From contig NW_027473348.1 in the NCBI RefSeq assembly GCF_050947335.1, forward strand, positions 508,501 through 572,500: a stretch of DNA of 64,000 bases, given 5' to 3'. This DNA is from Megachile rotundata (lineage: Eukaryota; Arthropoda; Insecta; Hymenoptera; Megachilidae). Of this stretch, positions 25,621 to 38,000 are shown one piece after another. Within the stretch, counting starts at the first letter, position 1. Every line of letters starts with the position of its first letter. A program made the position numbers and the translations under genes. The notes under the pieces were generated by a model. That model saw nothing but the letters and a program-made list of their open reading frames with translations, was not told the origin of the DNA and did not search any database.

Positions 25621-27235
25621 TGTGATTGTGTGATTGTGTGAGGGTGCTTATGTGATTGTGATTGTGATTGTGCGATTGTGATTGTGTGATTGTGATTGTG
25701 TGATTGTGATTGTGTGATTGTGATTGTGTGATTGTGATTGTGTGATTGTGATTGTGATTGTGTGATTGTGATTGTGTGATTGTGATTGTGTGATCGCGAT
25801 TGTGTGATCGTGATTGTGTGATAGTGATTTTGTGATAGCGATTGTGTGATAGTGATTGTGATTGTGATTGTGTGATTGTGATTGTGTGACTGTGATTGTG
25901 TGATCGTGATTGTCTGATCGTGATTGTGTGAACGTGATTGTGTGATTGTTATTGTGTGATTGTGATTGTGTGATCGTGATTGTGTGATCGTGACTATCTG
26001 TTTGTGATTGTGTGACTGTGATTGTGGGATTGTGACTGTGTGATCGTGATTGTGTAATCGTGATTGTGGGATTGTGATTATGGGATTGTGACTGTGTGAA
26101 TGTGTGATTGTGATTGTGTGATTGTGATTGTGTGACTGTGATTGTGTGATTGTGATTGTGGGATTGTGATTGTGTGACTGTGTGATCGTGATTGTGATTG
26201 TGTGATTGTTATTGTGATTGTGGTTGAGTGACTGTGTGATTGTGATTGAGTGACTGTGTGATTGTGATTGTGTGATCGCGATTGTGTGATCGTGATTGTG
26301 TGATCGTGATTGTGTGATTGTGATTGTGTGACTGTGATTTCGCGACTGTTATTTTGGGATTATGATTGTGTGATTGGGATTGTGTGATAGTGACTGTGTG
26401 ATCGTGATTGTGTGATCGTGATTGTGGGATTGTGACTGTGTGATTGTGTGATTGTGATTGTGTGACCGTGGTTTGTGTGGTTGTGATTGTGGGATTGTGG
26501 TTGTGTGATTGTGTGATCGTGATTGTGCGATCGTGATTGTGTGATCGTGATTGTGTGATTGTGATTGTGATTGTGTGACTGTGTGATTGTGATTGTGTGA
26601 TCGTGATTGTGTGATCGTGATTGTGGGATTGTGACTGTGTGATTGTGTGATTGTGGTTGTGTGACTGTGGTTGTGTGGTTGTGATTGTGGGATTGTGATT
26701 GTGTGATTGTGTGATCGTGATTGTGCGATGGTGATTGTGTGATCGTGGTTGTGTGATTGTGATTGTGATTGTGTGACTGTGTGATTGTGATTGTGTGATC
26801 GTGATTGCTTGATCGTGATTGTGTGATCGTGATTGTGTGATTGTGTTATTGTGATTGTGTGATTGTGATTGTGTGATTGAGTGATTGTGATTGTGTGATT
26901 GTGATTGTGTGACTGTGATTGTGTGATTGTGATTGTGTTATTGTGATTGTGATTGTGTGATTGTGATTGTGTGAGTGTGATTGTGTGATTGTGATTGTGT
27001 GAGTGTGATTGTGTGATTGTGTGATTGTGATTGTGTGATTGTGCTTGTGTGATCGTGATTGTGTGATCGTGATTGTGTGATTGTGTGATTGTGATTGTGT
27101 TATTGTGATTTTGTGATTGTGATTGTGTGATTGTGATTGTGTGATAGTGACTGTGTGATCGTGATTGTGTGATCGTGATTGTGATTGTGATTGTGTGATT
27201 GTGACTGTGGGATTTTGATTGTGTGTTGGTGGTTG
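25621..27235 (+). repeat. C-type higher-order segment, copy 1
   Basis: Landmarks in order are AGGGTG at 25639, TTCGCGACTG at 26339 and GTTGGTGG at 27225. The same order occurs at 47999/48727, at 50039/50837/51622 and at 58833/59575/60360. This is the most diverged copy: AGGGTGCTTATG replaces AGGGTGATTGTG, and a 1-bp insertion near 26470 is not seen in the others. Confidence 0.75.
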
Positions 27236-28408
27236 TGTGGTCGTGATTGTGTGATTGTGATTGTGTGATCGTGATTGTGTGATCGTGATTGTGGGATTGT
27301 GATTATGGGATTGTGATTGTGTGATTGAGTGGTTGTGATTGTGTGATTGTGATTGTGTGACTGTGATTGTGTGATTGTGATTGTGGGATTGTGATTGTGA
27401 TTGTGATTGTGTGATTGTGATTGTGTGATTGTGATTGTGTGATTGTGATTGTGTGATTGTGATTGTGTGAGTGTGATTGTGTGATTGTGATTGTGTGAGT
27501 GTGATTGTGTGATTGTGATTGTGTGATTGTGATTGTGTGATCGTGATTGCGTGATCGTGATTTTGTGATCGTGATTGTGTGATTGTGTGATTGTGATTGT
27601 GTGATGGTGGTTGTGTGGTCGTGATTGTGTGATTGTGATTGTGTGATTGTGATTGTGTGATCGTGATCGTGTGATCGTAATTGTGTGATCGTGACTGTGT
27701 GTTTGTGATTGTGTGATTGTGATTGTGTGATCGTGATCGTGTGATCGTGATTGTGTGATCGTGACTGTGTGTTTGTGATTGTGTGACTGTGATTGTGGGA
27801 TTGTGACTGTGTGATCGTGATTGTGTAATCGTGATTGTGGGATTGTGATTATGGGATTGTGACTGTGTGATTGTGTGATTGTGATTGTGTGATTGTGATT
27901 GTGTGACTGTGATTGTGTGACTGTGATTGTGGGATTGTGACTGTGTGATCGTGATTGTGCGATCGTGACTGTGGGATTCTGATTATGGGATTGTGACTGT
28001 GTGATTGAGTGATTGTGATTGCGTGATTGTGATTGTGTGATTGCGATTGTGTGATTGTGATTGTGTGATTGTGATTGTGTGACTGTGATTGTGTGATTGT
28101 GATTGTGGGATTGTGATTGTGATTGTGTGATTGTGTGATTGTGATTGTGTGAGTGTGATTGTGTGATTGTGATTGTGTGATTGTGATTGTGTGATCGTGA
28201 TTGTGTGACTGTGATTGTGTGATTGTGATTGTGTCATTGTGATTGTGTGATTGGGACTCTGTGACTGTGATTGTGTTATTGTGATTGTGTGATTCTGATT
28301 GTGTGGTTGTGATTGTGTGATCGTGACTGTGTGATCGTAATTGTGTGATCGTGATTGTGGGATTGTGATTATGGGATTGTGACTGTGTGATTGAGTGATT
28401 GTGATTGC
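27236..28408 (+). repeat. Mixed array between the C-type segment and the pure run
   Basis: Variant succession near 27540-27770 resembles 51.9-52.1 kb and 60.6-60.8 kb (GATTGCGTGATCGTGATTTTG followed by paired GATCGTGATCG). The part from 27.8 to 28.35 kb resembles 13.0-13.5 kb. There is no gene or unique sequence in it. Confidence 0.55.
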
Positions 28409-28808
28409 GTGATTGTGATTGTGTGATTGTGATTGTGTGATTGTGATTGTGTGATTGTGATTGTGTGATTGTGATTGTGTGATTGTGATTGTGTGATTGT
28501 GATTGTGTGATTGTGATTGTGTGATTGTGATTGTGTGATTGTGATTGTGTGATTGTGATTGTGTGATTGTGATTGTGTGATTGTGATTGTGTGATTGTGA
28601 TTGTGTGATTGTGATTGTGTGATTGTGATTGTGTGATTGTGATTGTGTGATTGTGATTGTGTGATTGTGATTGTGTGATTGTGATTGTGTGATTGTGATT
28701 GTGTGATTGTGATTGTGTGATTGTGATTGTGTGATTGTGATTGTGTGATTGTGATTGTGTGATTGTGATTGTGTGATTGTGATTGTGTGATTGTGATTGT
28801 GTGATTGT
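28409..28808 (+). repeat. Longest pure 14-bp run in the window
   Basis: About 400 bp, near 28.5 consecutive units, show no substitution or length change. There is no C and therefore no CpG and no GATC. It is bounded on the left by GATTGCGTG (28408) and on the right by adjacent 8-mers with GATTATG. This is the best consensus source and the likeliest site of recent expansion. Confidence 0.9.
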
Positions 28809-29265
28809 GTGATTATGTGATTGTGATTGTGTGATTGTGTGATTGTGTGATTGTGATTGTGTGATTGTGATTGTGTGATTGTGATTGTGTGATTGTGATT
28901 GTGTGATTGTGATTGTGTGATTGTGATTGTGTGATTGTGATTGTGTGATTGTGATTGTGTGATTGTGATTGTGTGATTGTGATTGTGTGATTGTGATTGT
29001 GTGATTGTGATTGTGTGATTGTGATTGTGTGATTGTGATTGTGTGATCGTGACTGTGTGATCGTGTTTGTGTGATCGTGATTGTGGGTTTGTGACTGTGT
29101 GATTGTGCGATTGTGATTGTGTGATTGTGATTGTGTGACTCTGATTGTGTGACTGTGATTGTGTGACTGTGATTGTGGGATTGTGACTGTGTGATCGTGA
29201 TTGTGTGATCGTGATTGTGGGATTGTCATTGTGGGATTGTGACTGTGTGATGGTGTGATTGTGAT
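28809..29265 (+). repeat. X module, copy 1
   Basis: It matches 31421-31877 at an offset of 2612: GATTATG, then three adjacent 8-mers, a pure run of about 200 bp, GGGTTTGTGACTG and GATTGTCATTGTGGG. A 138-residue minus-strand translation is identical in both. The match stops at about 29265, where GATTGCGTG replaces GATGGTGTG. Confidence 0.8.
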
Positions 29266-31167
29266 TGCGTGATTGTAATTGCGTGATTGTGGTAGAGTGA
29301 TTGTGATTACGTGATGGTGATTGTGTGATGGTGATTGTGTGATTGAGATTGTGATTGTGATTGTGCGATTGTGATTGGGCGACTGTGTTTGTGATTGTGA
29401 TTGTGATTGTGATTTTGTGATTGTGTGATTGTGATTGTGTGATTGTGATTGTGTGATTGTGGTTGTGTGACTGTGATTGTGTGATTGTGATTGTGGGATT
29501 GTGATTGTGATTGTGTGACTGTGGTTGTGTGTTTGTGATTGTGGGATTGTGATTGTGTGATTGTGTGATCGTGATTGTGTGATTGTGATTGTGATTGTGT
29601 GACTGTGTGATTGTGATTGTGTGATCGTGATTGCGTGATCGTGATTGTGTGATCGTTATTGTGTGATTGTGTTATTGTGATTGTGTGATTGTGATTGTGT
29701 GATTGTGATTGTGTGATTGTGATTGTGTGATTGAGTGATTGTGATTGTGTGATTGTGATTGTGTGACTGTGATTGTGTGATTGTGATTGTGGGATTGTGA
29801 TTGTGATTGTGTGGTTGTGATTGTGATTGTGATTGTGTGAGTGTGATTGTGTGATTGTGATTGTGTGGGTGTGATTGTGTGATTGTGTGATTGTGATTGT
29901 GTGATTGTGATTGTGTGAGCGTAATTGTGTGATCGTGATTGTGTGATTGTGTGATTGTGATTGTGTGACTGTGATTGTGTGATTGTGATTGTGGGATTGT
30001 GATTGTGATTGTGTGATTCTGATTGTGTGATTGTGGTTGTGTGATTGTGATTGTGTGATCGTGACTGTGTGATCGTGTTTGTGTGATCGTGATTGTGGGT
30101 TTGTGACTGTGTGATTGTGTGATTGTGATTGTGGGATTGTGATTGTGATTGTGTGACTGTGGTTTTGTGGTTGTGATTGTGGGATTGTGATTGTGTGATT
30201 GTGTGATCGTGATTGTGCGATCGTGATTGTGTGATCGTGATTGTGTGATGGTGATTGTGATTGTGTGACTGTGTGATTGTGATTGTGTGATCGTGATTGC
30301 GTGATCGTGATTGTGTGATCGTTATTGTGTGATTGTGTTATTGTGATTGTGTGATTGAGTGATTGTGATTGTGTGATTGTGATTGTGTGATTGTGATTGT
30401 GTGACTGTGATTGTGTGATTGTGATTGTGGGATTGTGATTGTGATTGTGTGATTGTGATTGTGTGAGTGTGATTGTGTGAATGTGATTGTGTGAGTGTGA
30501 TTCTGTGATTGTGTGATTGTGATTGTGTGATTGTGATTGTGTGATCGTGATTGTGTGATCGTGATTGTGTGATTGTGTAATTGTGATTGTGTTATTGTGA
30601 TTTTGTGATTGTGATTGTGATTGTGATTGTGATTGTGATTGTGATTGTGTGACTGTGTGATTGTGATTGTGAGATCGTGATTGTGTGATCGTGGTTTTGT
30701 GATCGTGATTGTGCGATTGTGACTGTGTGTTTGTGTGATTGTGATTGTGTGATTGTGATTGTGATTGTGTGACTATGTGATTGTGATTGTGTGATCGTGA
30801 TTGTGTGGTCGTGATTGTGTGATTGTGTTACTGTGATTGTGTGACTGTGATTGTGTGATTGTGATTGTGTGATTGTGATTGTGTAATTGTGTGATTGTGT
30901 GATTGTGATTGTGTGATTGTGATTGTGTGATTGTGATTGTGTGATCGTGATTGTGTGATTGTGATTGTGTGATTGTGATTGTGTGATTGTGATTGTGTGA
31001 TTCTGGTTGTGTGATTGTGATTGTGTGATCGTGACTGTGTGATCGTGTTTGTGTGATCGTGATTGTGGGTTTGTGACTGTGTGATTGTGTGATTGTGATC
31101 GTGTGATTGTGATTGTGTGACTGTGATTGTGTGACTGTGATTGTGTGACTGTGATTGTGCGATTGTG
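29266..31167 (+). repeat. Y module, copy 1
   Basis: It matches 32277-34180 at an offset of 3007, then 3013 after a 6-bp gain. Marks are GTGGTAGAG (GGTAGAG at 29291 and 32298), GGGCGACTG at 29377, GAGCGTAATT at 29917 and GATTCTGTGATTG near 30499. The match ends near 31167, where GTGCTTGTG begins a pure run. Parts also match 1-940, 35.95-36.7 kb and 40.4-41.2 kb. Confidence 0.8.
30605..30650 (+). repeat. Run of 6-mers only
   Basis: About seven consecutive GTGATT words lie here without an intervening 8-mer. Equivalent blocks lie near 33615, 36420, 40857, 53095, 61833 and 63336, always just after GTTATTGTGATTTTG. This marks a local switch from 14-bp to 6-bp periodicity. Confidence 0.75.
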
Positions 31168-31187
31168 CTTGTGTGATTGTGTGATTA

Positions 31188-31877
31188 TGTGATTGTGATT
31201 GTGTGATTGTGATTGTGTGATTGTGATTGTGTGATTGTGATTGTGTGATTGTGATTGTGTGATTGTGATTGTGTGATTGTGATTGTGTGATTGTGATTGT
31301 GTGATTGTGATTGTGTGATTGTGATTGTGTGATTGTGATTGTGTGATTGTGATTGTGTGATTGTGATTGTGTGATTGTGATTGTGTGATTGTGATTGTGT
31401 GATTGTGATTGTGTGATTGTGTGATTATGTGATTGTGATTGTGTGATTGTGTGATTGTGTGATTGTGATTGTGTGATTGTGATTGTGTGATTGTGATTGT
31501 GTGATTGTGATTGTGTGATTGTGATTGTGTGATTGTGATTGTGTGATTGTGATTGTGTGATTGTGATTGTGTGATTGTGATTGTGTGATTGTGATTGTGT
31601 GATTGTGATTGTGTGATTGTGATTGTGTGATTGTGATTGTGTGATTGTGATTGTGTGATCGTGACTGTGTGATCGTGTTTGTGTGATCGTGATTGTGGGT
31701 TTGTGACTGTGTGATTGTGCGATTGTGATTGTGTGATTGTGATTGTGTGACTCTGATTGTGTGACTGTGATTGTGTGACTGTGATTGTGGGATTGTGACT
31801 GTGTGATCGTGATTGTGTGATCGTGATTGTGGGATTGTCATTGTGGGATTGTGACTGTGTGATGGTGTGATTGTGAT
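31188..31877 (+). repeat. Pure run plus X module, copy 2
   Basis: A pure 14-bp run of about 230 bp (31188-31418) is followed by the X module seen at 28809-29265. It includes a second pure run at about 31457-31658. After the GATTGTCATTGTGGG mark it continues with GATGGTGTG into a segment absent from the first copy. Confidence 0.8.
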
Positions 31878-32276
31878 GGTGTGATTGTGATTGTGTGATC
31901 GTGATTGTGTGATCGTGATTGTGTGATCGTGATTGTGTGGCCGTGATTGTGTGATCGTGATTGTGCGATCGTGTTTGTGTGATCGTGATTGTGATTTTGG
32001 TTGTGTGATTGTGATTGTGTGACTGTGATTGTGTGATCGTGATTGTGCGATCGTGATTGTGTGATCGTGATTGTGTGATCGTGATTGTGTGATCGTGATT
32101 GTGTGATCGTGATTGTGTGATTGTGATTGTGTGATTGTGATTGTGTGATTGTGATTGTGTGATTGTGATTGTGTGATTGTGATTGTGTGATTGTGATTGT
32201 GTGATTGTGATTGTGTGACTGTGATTGAGGCATTGTGATTGCGTGATTGTACTGTGATTGCGTGATTGTGATTGCG
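31878..32276 (+). repeat. Z segment, present only in the second X-Y copy, with an irregular end
   Basis: About 395 bp lie between the second X and second Y modules and have no counterpart at 29265. It holds C-type units and GGCCG near 31939, then a pure run at about 32107-32215. It ends in irregular sequence: GATTGAGGCATTG (about 32224), then GATTGTACTGTGATTG (about 32245), which breaks the even 6/8 spacing, and a string of GATTGCGTG. The irregular part looks like a rearrangement junction. Confidence 0.7.
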
Positions 32277-34180
32277 TGATTGTAATTGCGTGATTGTGGT
32301 AGAGTGATTGTGATTACGTGATGGTGATTGTGTGATGGTGATTGTGTGATTGAGATTGTGATTGTGATTGTGCGATTGTGATTGGGCGACTGTGTTTGTG
32401 ATTGTGATTGTGATTGTGATTGTGATTTTGTGATTGTGTGATTGTGATTGTGTGATTGTGATTGTGTGATTGTGGTTGTGTGACTGTGATTGTGTGATTG
32501 TGATTGTGGGATTGTGATTGTGATTGTGTGACTGTGGTTGTGTGTTTGTGATTGTGGGATTGTGATTGTGTGATTGTGTGATCGTGATTGTGTGATTGTG
32601 ATTGTGATTGTGTGACTGTGTGATTGTGATTGTGTGATCGTGATTGCGTGATCGTGATTGTGTGATCGTTATTGTGTGATTGTGTTATTGTGATTGTGTG
32701 ATTGTGATTGTGTGATTGTGATTGTGTGATTGTGATTGTGTGATTGAGTGATTGTGATTGTGTGATTGTGATTGTGTGACTGTGATTGTGTGATTGTGAT
32801 TGTGGGATTGTGATTGTGATTGTGTGGTTGTGATTGTGATTGTGATTGTGTGAGTGTGATTGTGTGATTGTGATTGTGTGGGTGTGATTGTGTGATTGTG
32901 TGATTGTGATTGTGTGATTGTGATTGTGTGAGCGTAATTGTGTGATCGTGATTGTGTGATTGTGTGATTGTGATTGTGTGACTGTGATTGTGTGATTGTG
33001 ATTGTGGGATTGTGATTGTGATTGTGTGATTCTGATTGTGTGATTGTGGTTGTGTGATTGTGATTGTGTGATCGTGACTGTGTGATCGTGTTTGTGTGAT
33101 CGTGATTGTGGGTTTGTGACTGTGTGATTGTGTGATTGTGATTGTGGGATTGTGATTGTGATTGTGTGACTGTGGTTTTGTGGTTGTGATTGTGGGATTG
33201 TGATTGTGTGATTGTGTGATCGTGATTGTGCGATCGTGATTGTGTGATCGTGATTGTGTGATGGTGATTGTGATTGTGTGACTGTGTGATTGTGATTGTG
33301 TGATCGTGATTGCGTGATCGTGATTGTGTGATCGTTATTGTGTGATTGTGTTATTGTGATTGTGTGATTGAGTGATTGTGATTGTGTGATTGTGATTGTG
33401 TGATTGTGATTGTGTGACTGTGATTGTGTGATTGTGATTGTGGGATTGTGATTGTGATTGTGTGATTGTGATTGTGTGAGTGTGATTGTGTGAATGTGAT
33501 TGTGTGAGTGTGATTCTGTGATTGTGTGATTGTGATTGTGTGATTGTGATTGTGTGATCGTGATTGTGTGATCGTGATTGTGTGATTGTGTAATTGTGAT
33601 TGTGTTATTGTGATTTTGTGATTGTGATTGTGATTGTGATTGTGATTGTGATTGTGATTGTGTGACTGTGTGATTGTGATTGTGAGATCGTGATTGTGTG
33701 ATCGTGGTTTTGTGATCGTGATTGTGCGATTGTGACTGTGTGTTTGTGTGATTGTGATTGTGTGATTGTGATTGTGATTGTGTGACTATGTGATTGTGAT
33801 TGTGTGATCGTGATTGTGTGGTCGTGATTGTGTGATTGTGTTACTGTGATTGTGTGACTGTGATTGTGTGATTGTGATTGTGTGATTGTGATTGTGTAAT
33901 TGTGTGATTGTGTGATTGTGATTGTGTGATTGTGATTGTGTGATTGTGATTGTGTGATCGTGATTGTGTGATTGTGATTGTGTGATTGTGATTGTGTGAT
34001 TGTGATTGTGTGATTCTGGTTGTGTGATTGTGATTGTGTGATCGTGACTGTGTGATCGTGTTTGTGTGATCGTGATTGTGGGTTTGTGACTGTGTGATTG
34101 TGTGATTGTGATCGTGTGATTGTGATTGTGTGACTGTGATTGTGTGACTGTGATTGTGTGACTGTGATTGTGCGATTGTG
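32277..34180 (+). repeat. Y module, copy 2
   Basis: Counterpart of 29266-31167, with GGTAGAG at 32298, GAGCGTAATT at 32930 and GATTCTG at 33511. Beyond about 34174 it continues with GTGACTGTGTGATCG and GATGGGG at 34244, whereas copy 1 turned into a pure run. Copy 1 therefore appears cut by the pure run. Confidence 0.8.
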
Positions 34181-34299
34181 ACTGTGTGATCGTGATTGTG
34201 TGATCGTGATTGTGGGATTGTGATTGTGGGATTGTGACTGTGTGATGGGGTGATTGTGATGGTGTGATTGTGATTGTGTGATCGTGATTGTGTGATCGT

Positions 34300-36740
34300 G
34301 TTTGTGTGATCGTGATTGTGATTTTGGTTGTGTGATTGTGATTGTGATTGTGTGACTGTGATTGTGTGATCGTGATTGTGCGATCGTGATTGTGTGATCG
34401 TGATTGTGTGATCGTGATTGTGTGATCGTGATTGTGTGGTTGTGATTGTGTGATCGTAATTGTGTGATCCTGTTTGTGTGATCGTGATTGTGATTGAGAT
34501 TGTGTGATTGTGATTGTATGACTGTGATTGTGTGACTGTGATTGTGTGACTGTGATTGTGTGATCGTGATTGTGTGATCGTGATTGTGTGATCGTGATTG
34601 TGTGATCGTGATTGTGTGATCGTGATTGTGTGATCGTGATTGTGTGATTGTGTTATTGTGATTGTGTGATTCTGATTGTGTGATTGTGATTGTGTGATCG
34701 TGACTGTGTGATCGTGATTGTGTGATCGTGATTGTGGGATTGTGACTGTGTGATTGTGTGATCGTGATTGTGATTGTGTGATTGTGTGAGGGTGATTATG
34801 TGATTGTGATTGTGATTGTGCGATTGTGATTGTGTGATTGTGATTGTGTGATTGTGATTGTGTGATTGTGATTGTGTGATTGTGATTGTGTGATTGTGAT
34901 TGTGATTGTGTGATTGTGATTGTGTGATTGTGATTGTGTGATTGTGATTGTGTGATTGTGATTGTGTGATTGTGATTGTGTGATTGTGTGATTGTGATTG
35001 TGTGATTGTGATTGTGTGATTGTGATTGTGTGACCGTGATTGTGTGATCGTGATTGTGTGATAGTGATTTTGTGATAGCGATTGTGTGATAGTGATTGTG
35101 ATTGTGATTGTGTGATTGTGATTGTGTGACCGTGATTGTGTGATCGTGATTGTCTGATCGTGATTGTGTGAACGTGATTGTGTGATTGTGATTGTGTGAT
35201 TGTGATTGTGTGATCGTGATTGTGTGATCGTGACTATGTGTTTGTGATTGTGTGACTGTGATTGTGGGATTGTGACTGTGTGATCGTGATTGTGTAATCG
35301 TGATTGTGCGATCGTGATTGTGTGATCGTGATTGTGTGATCGTGATTGTGTGATCGTGACTGTGTGGTCGTGATTGTGTGATCGTAATTGTGTGATCCTG
35401 TTTGTGTGATCGTGATTGTGATTGAGATTGTGTGATTGTGATTGTGTGACTGTGATTGTGTGATCGTGATTGTCTGATCGTGATTGTGTGATCGTGATTG
35501 TGCGATTGTGACTGTGTGATTGTGTGATTGTGTGACTGTGCGACTGTGTGACTGTGTGATTGTGATGGTGTGATTGTTATTGTGTGATCGTGATTGTGTG
35601 ATCGTGATTGTGTGATCGTGATTGTGTGATCGTGATTGTGTGATCGTGATTGTGTGGCCGTGATTGTGTGATCGTGATTGTGCGATCGTGTTTGTGTGAT
35701 CGTGATTGTGTGGTCGTGACTGTGTGGTCGTGATTGTGTGATCGTAATTGTGTGATCCTGTTTGTGTGATCGTGATTGTGATTGAGATTGTGTGATTGTG
35801 ATTGTGTGACTGTGATTGTGTGATCGTGATTGTCTGATCGTGATTGTGTGAACGTGATTGTGTGATCGTGATTGTGTGATCGTGATCGTGTGATCGTGGT
35901 TGTGTGATAGCGACTGTGTGTTTGTGATTGTGTGACTGTGATAGTGTGATTGTGATTGTGGGATTGTGATTGTGATTGTGTGACTGTGGTTGTGTGGTTG
36001 TGATTGTGGGATTGTGATTGTGTGATTGTGTGATCGTGATTGTGCGATCGTGATTGTGTGATCGTGATTGTGTGATTGTGATTGTGATTGTGTGACTGTG
36101 TGATTGTGATTGTGTGATCGTGATTGCGTGATCGTGATTGTGTGATCGTTATTGTGTGATTGTGTTATTGTGATTGTGTGATTGAGTGATTGTGATTGTG
36201 TGATTGTGATTGTGTGACTGTGATTGTGTGATTGTGATTGTGGGATTGTGATTGTGATTGTGTGATTGTGATTGTGTGAGTGTGATTGTGTGAATGTGAT
36301 TGTGTGAGTGTGATTCTGTGATTGTGTGATTGTGATTGTGTGATTGTGATTGTGTGATCGTGATTGTGTGATCGTGATTGTGTGATTGTGTAATTGTGAT
36401 TGTGTTATTGTGATTTTGTGATTGTGATTGTGATTGTGATTGTGATTGTGATTGTGATTGTGTGACTGTGTGATTGTGATTGTGAGATCGTGATTGTGTG
36501 GTCGTGATTTTGTGATCGTGATTGTGCGATTGTGACTGTGTGTTTGTGTGATTGTGATTGTGTGATTGTGATTGTGATTGTGTGACTATGTGATTGTGAT
36601 TGTGTGATCGTGATTGTGTGGTCGTGATTGTGTGATTGTGTTATTGTGATTGTGTGACTGTGATTGTGTGATTGTGATCGTGTGATTGTGATTGTGTAAT
36701 TGTGTGATTGTGTGATTGTGATTGTGTGATTGTGATTGTG
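34300..36740 (+). repeat. ~2.4-kb block, first copy of the ~4.44-kb-offset pair
   Basis: AGGGTG at 34791, GCGACTG at 35540, GATAGTG near 35940 and TTCTG at 36314 recur at 39239, 39976, 40377 and 40750. The offset is 4448 at the first and 4436 at the rest. Its right third is a Y-type segment (GTGAATGTG ... GATTCTGTG). Confidence 0.75.
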
Positions 36741-38000
36741 TGATCGTGATTGTGTGATCGTGTTTGTGTGATCGTGATTGTGATTTTGGTTGTGTGATTG
36801 TGATTGTGATTGTGTGACTGTGATTGTGTGATCGTGATTGTGCGATCGTGATTGTGTGATCGTGATTGTGTGATCGTGATTGTGTGATCGTGATTGTGTG
36901 GTTGTGATTGTGTGATCGTAATTGTGTGATCCTGTTTGTGTGATCGTGATTGTGATTGAGATTGTGTGATTGTGATTGTGTGACTGTGATTGTGTGACTG
37001 TGATTGTGTGACTGTGATTGTGTGATCGTGATTGTGTGATCGTGATTGTGTGATCGTGATTGTGTGATCGTGATTGTGTGATCGTGATTGTGTGATTGTG
37101 TTATTGTGATTGTGTGATTCTGATTGTGTGATTGTGATTGTGTGATCGTGACTGTGTGATCGTGATTGTGTGATCGTGATTGTGGGATTGTGACTGTGTG
37201 ATTGTGTGATCGTGATTGTGATTGTGTGATTGTGTGAGGGTGATTATGTGATTGTGATTGTGATTGTGCGATTGTGATTGTGTGATTGTGATTGTGTGAT
37301 TGTGATTGTGTGATTGTGATTGTGTGATTGTGATTGTGTGATTGTGATTGTGTGATTGTGATTGTGTGATTGTGATTGTGATTATGTGATTGTGATTGTG
37401 TGATTGTGATTGTGTGATTGTGTGATTGTGATTGTGTGATTGTGATTGTGTGATTGTGATTGTGTGACCGTGATTGTGTGATCGTGATTGTGTGATAGTG
37501 ATTTTGTGATAGCGATTGTGTGATAGTGATTGTGATTGTGATTGTGTGATTGTGATTGTGTGACCGTGATTGTGTGATCGTGATTGTCTGATCGTGATTG
37601 TGTGAACGTGATTGTGTGATTGTGATTGTGTGATTGTGATTGTGTGATCGTGATTGTGTGATCGTGACTATGTGTTTGTGATTGTGTGACTGTGATTGTG
37701 GGATTGTGACTGTGTGATAGTGATTGTGTAATCGTGATTGTGCGATCGTGATTGTGTGATCGTGATTGTGTGATCGTGATTGTGTGATCGTGACTGTGTG
37801 GTCGTGATTGTGTGATCGTAATTGTGTGATCCTGTTTGTGTGATCCTGATTGTGATTGAGATTGTGTGATTGTGATTGTGTGACTGTGATTGTGTGATCG
37901 TGATTGTCTGATCGTGATTGTGTGATCGTGATTGTGCGATTGTGACTGTGTGATTGTGTGATTGTGTGACTGTGCGACTGTGTGACTGTGTGATTGTGAT
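36720..38000 (+). repeat. Partial copy of the same block
   Basis: AGGGTG at 37237 is 2446 bp after 34791. GCGACTG at 37974 is 2434 bp after 35540. The match to the first block starts near 36720 and ends near 38000, where GATTGTGTGATCG replaces GATGGTGTGATTG. It sits between the two fuller copies. Confidence 0.7.
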
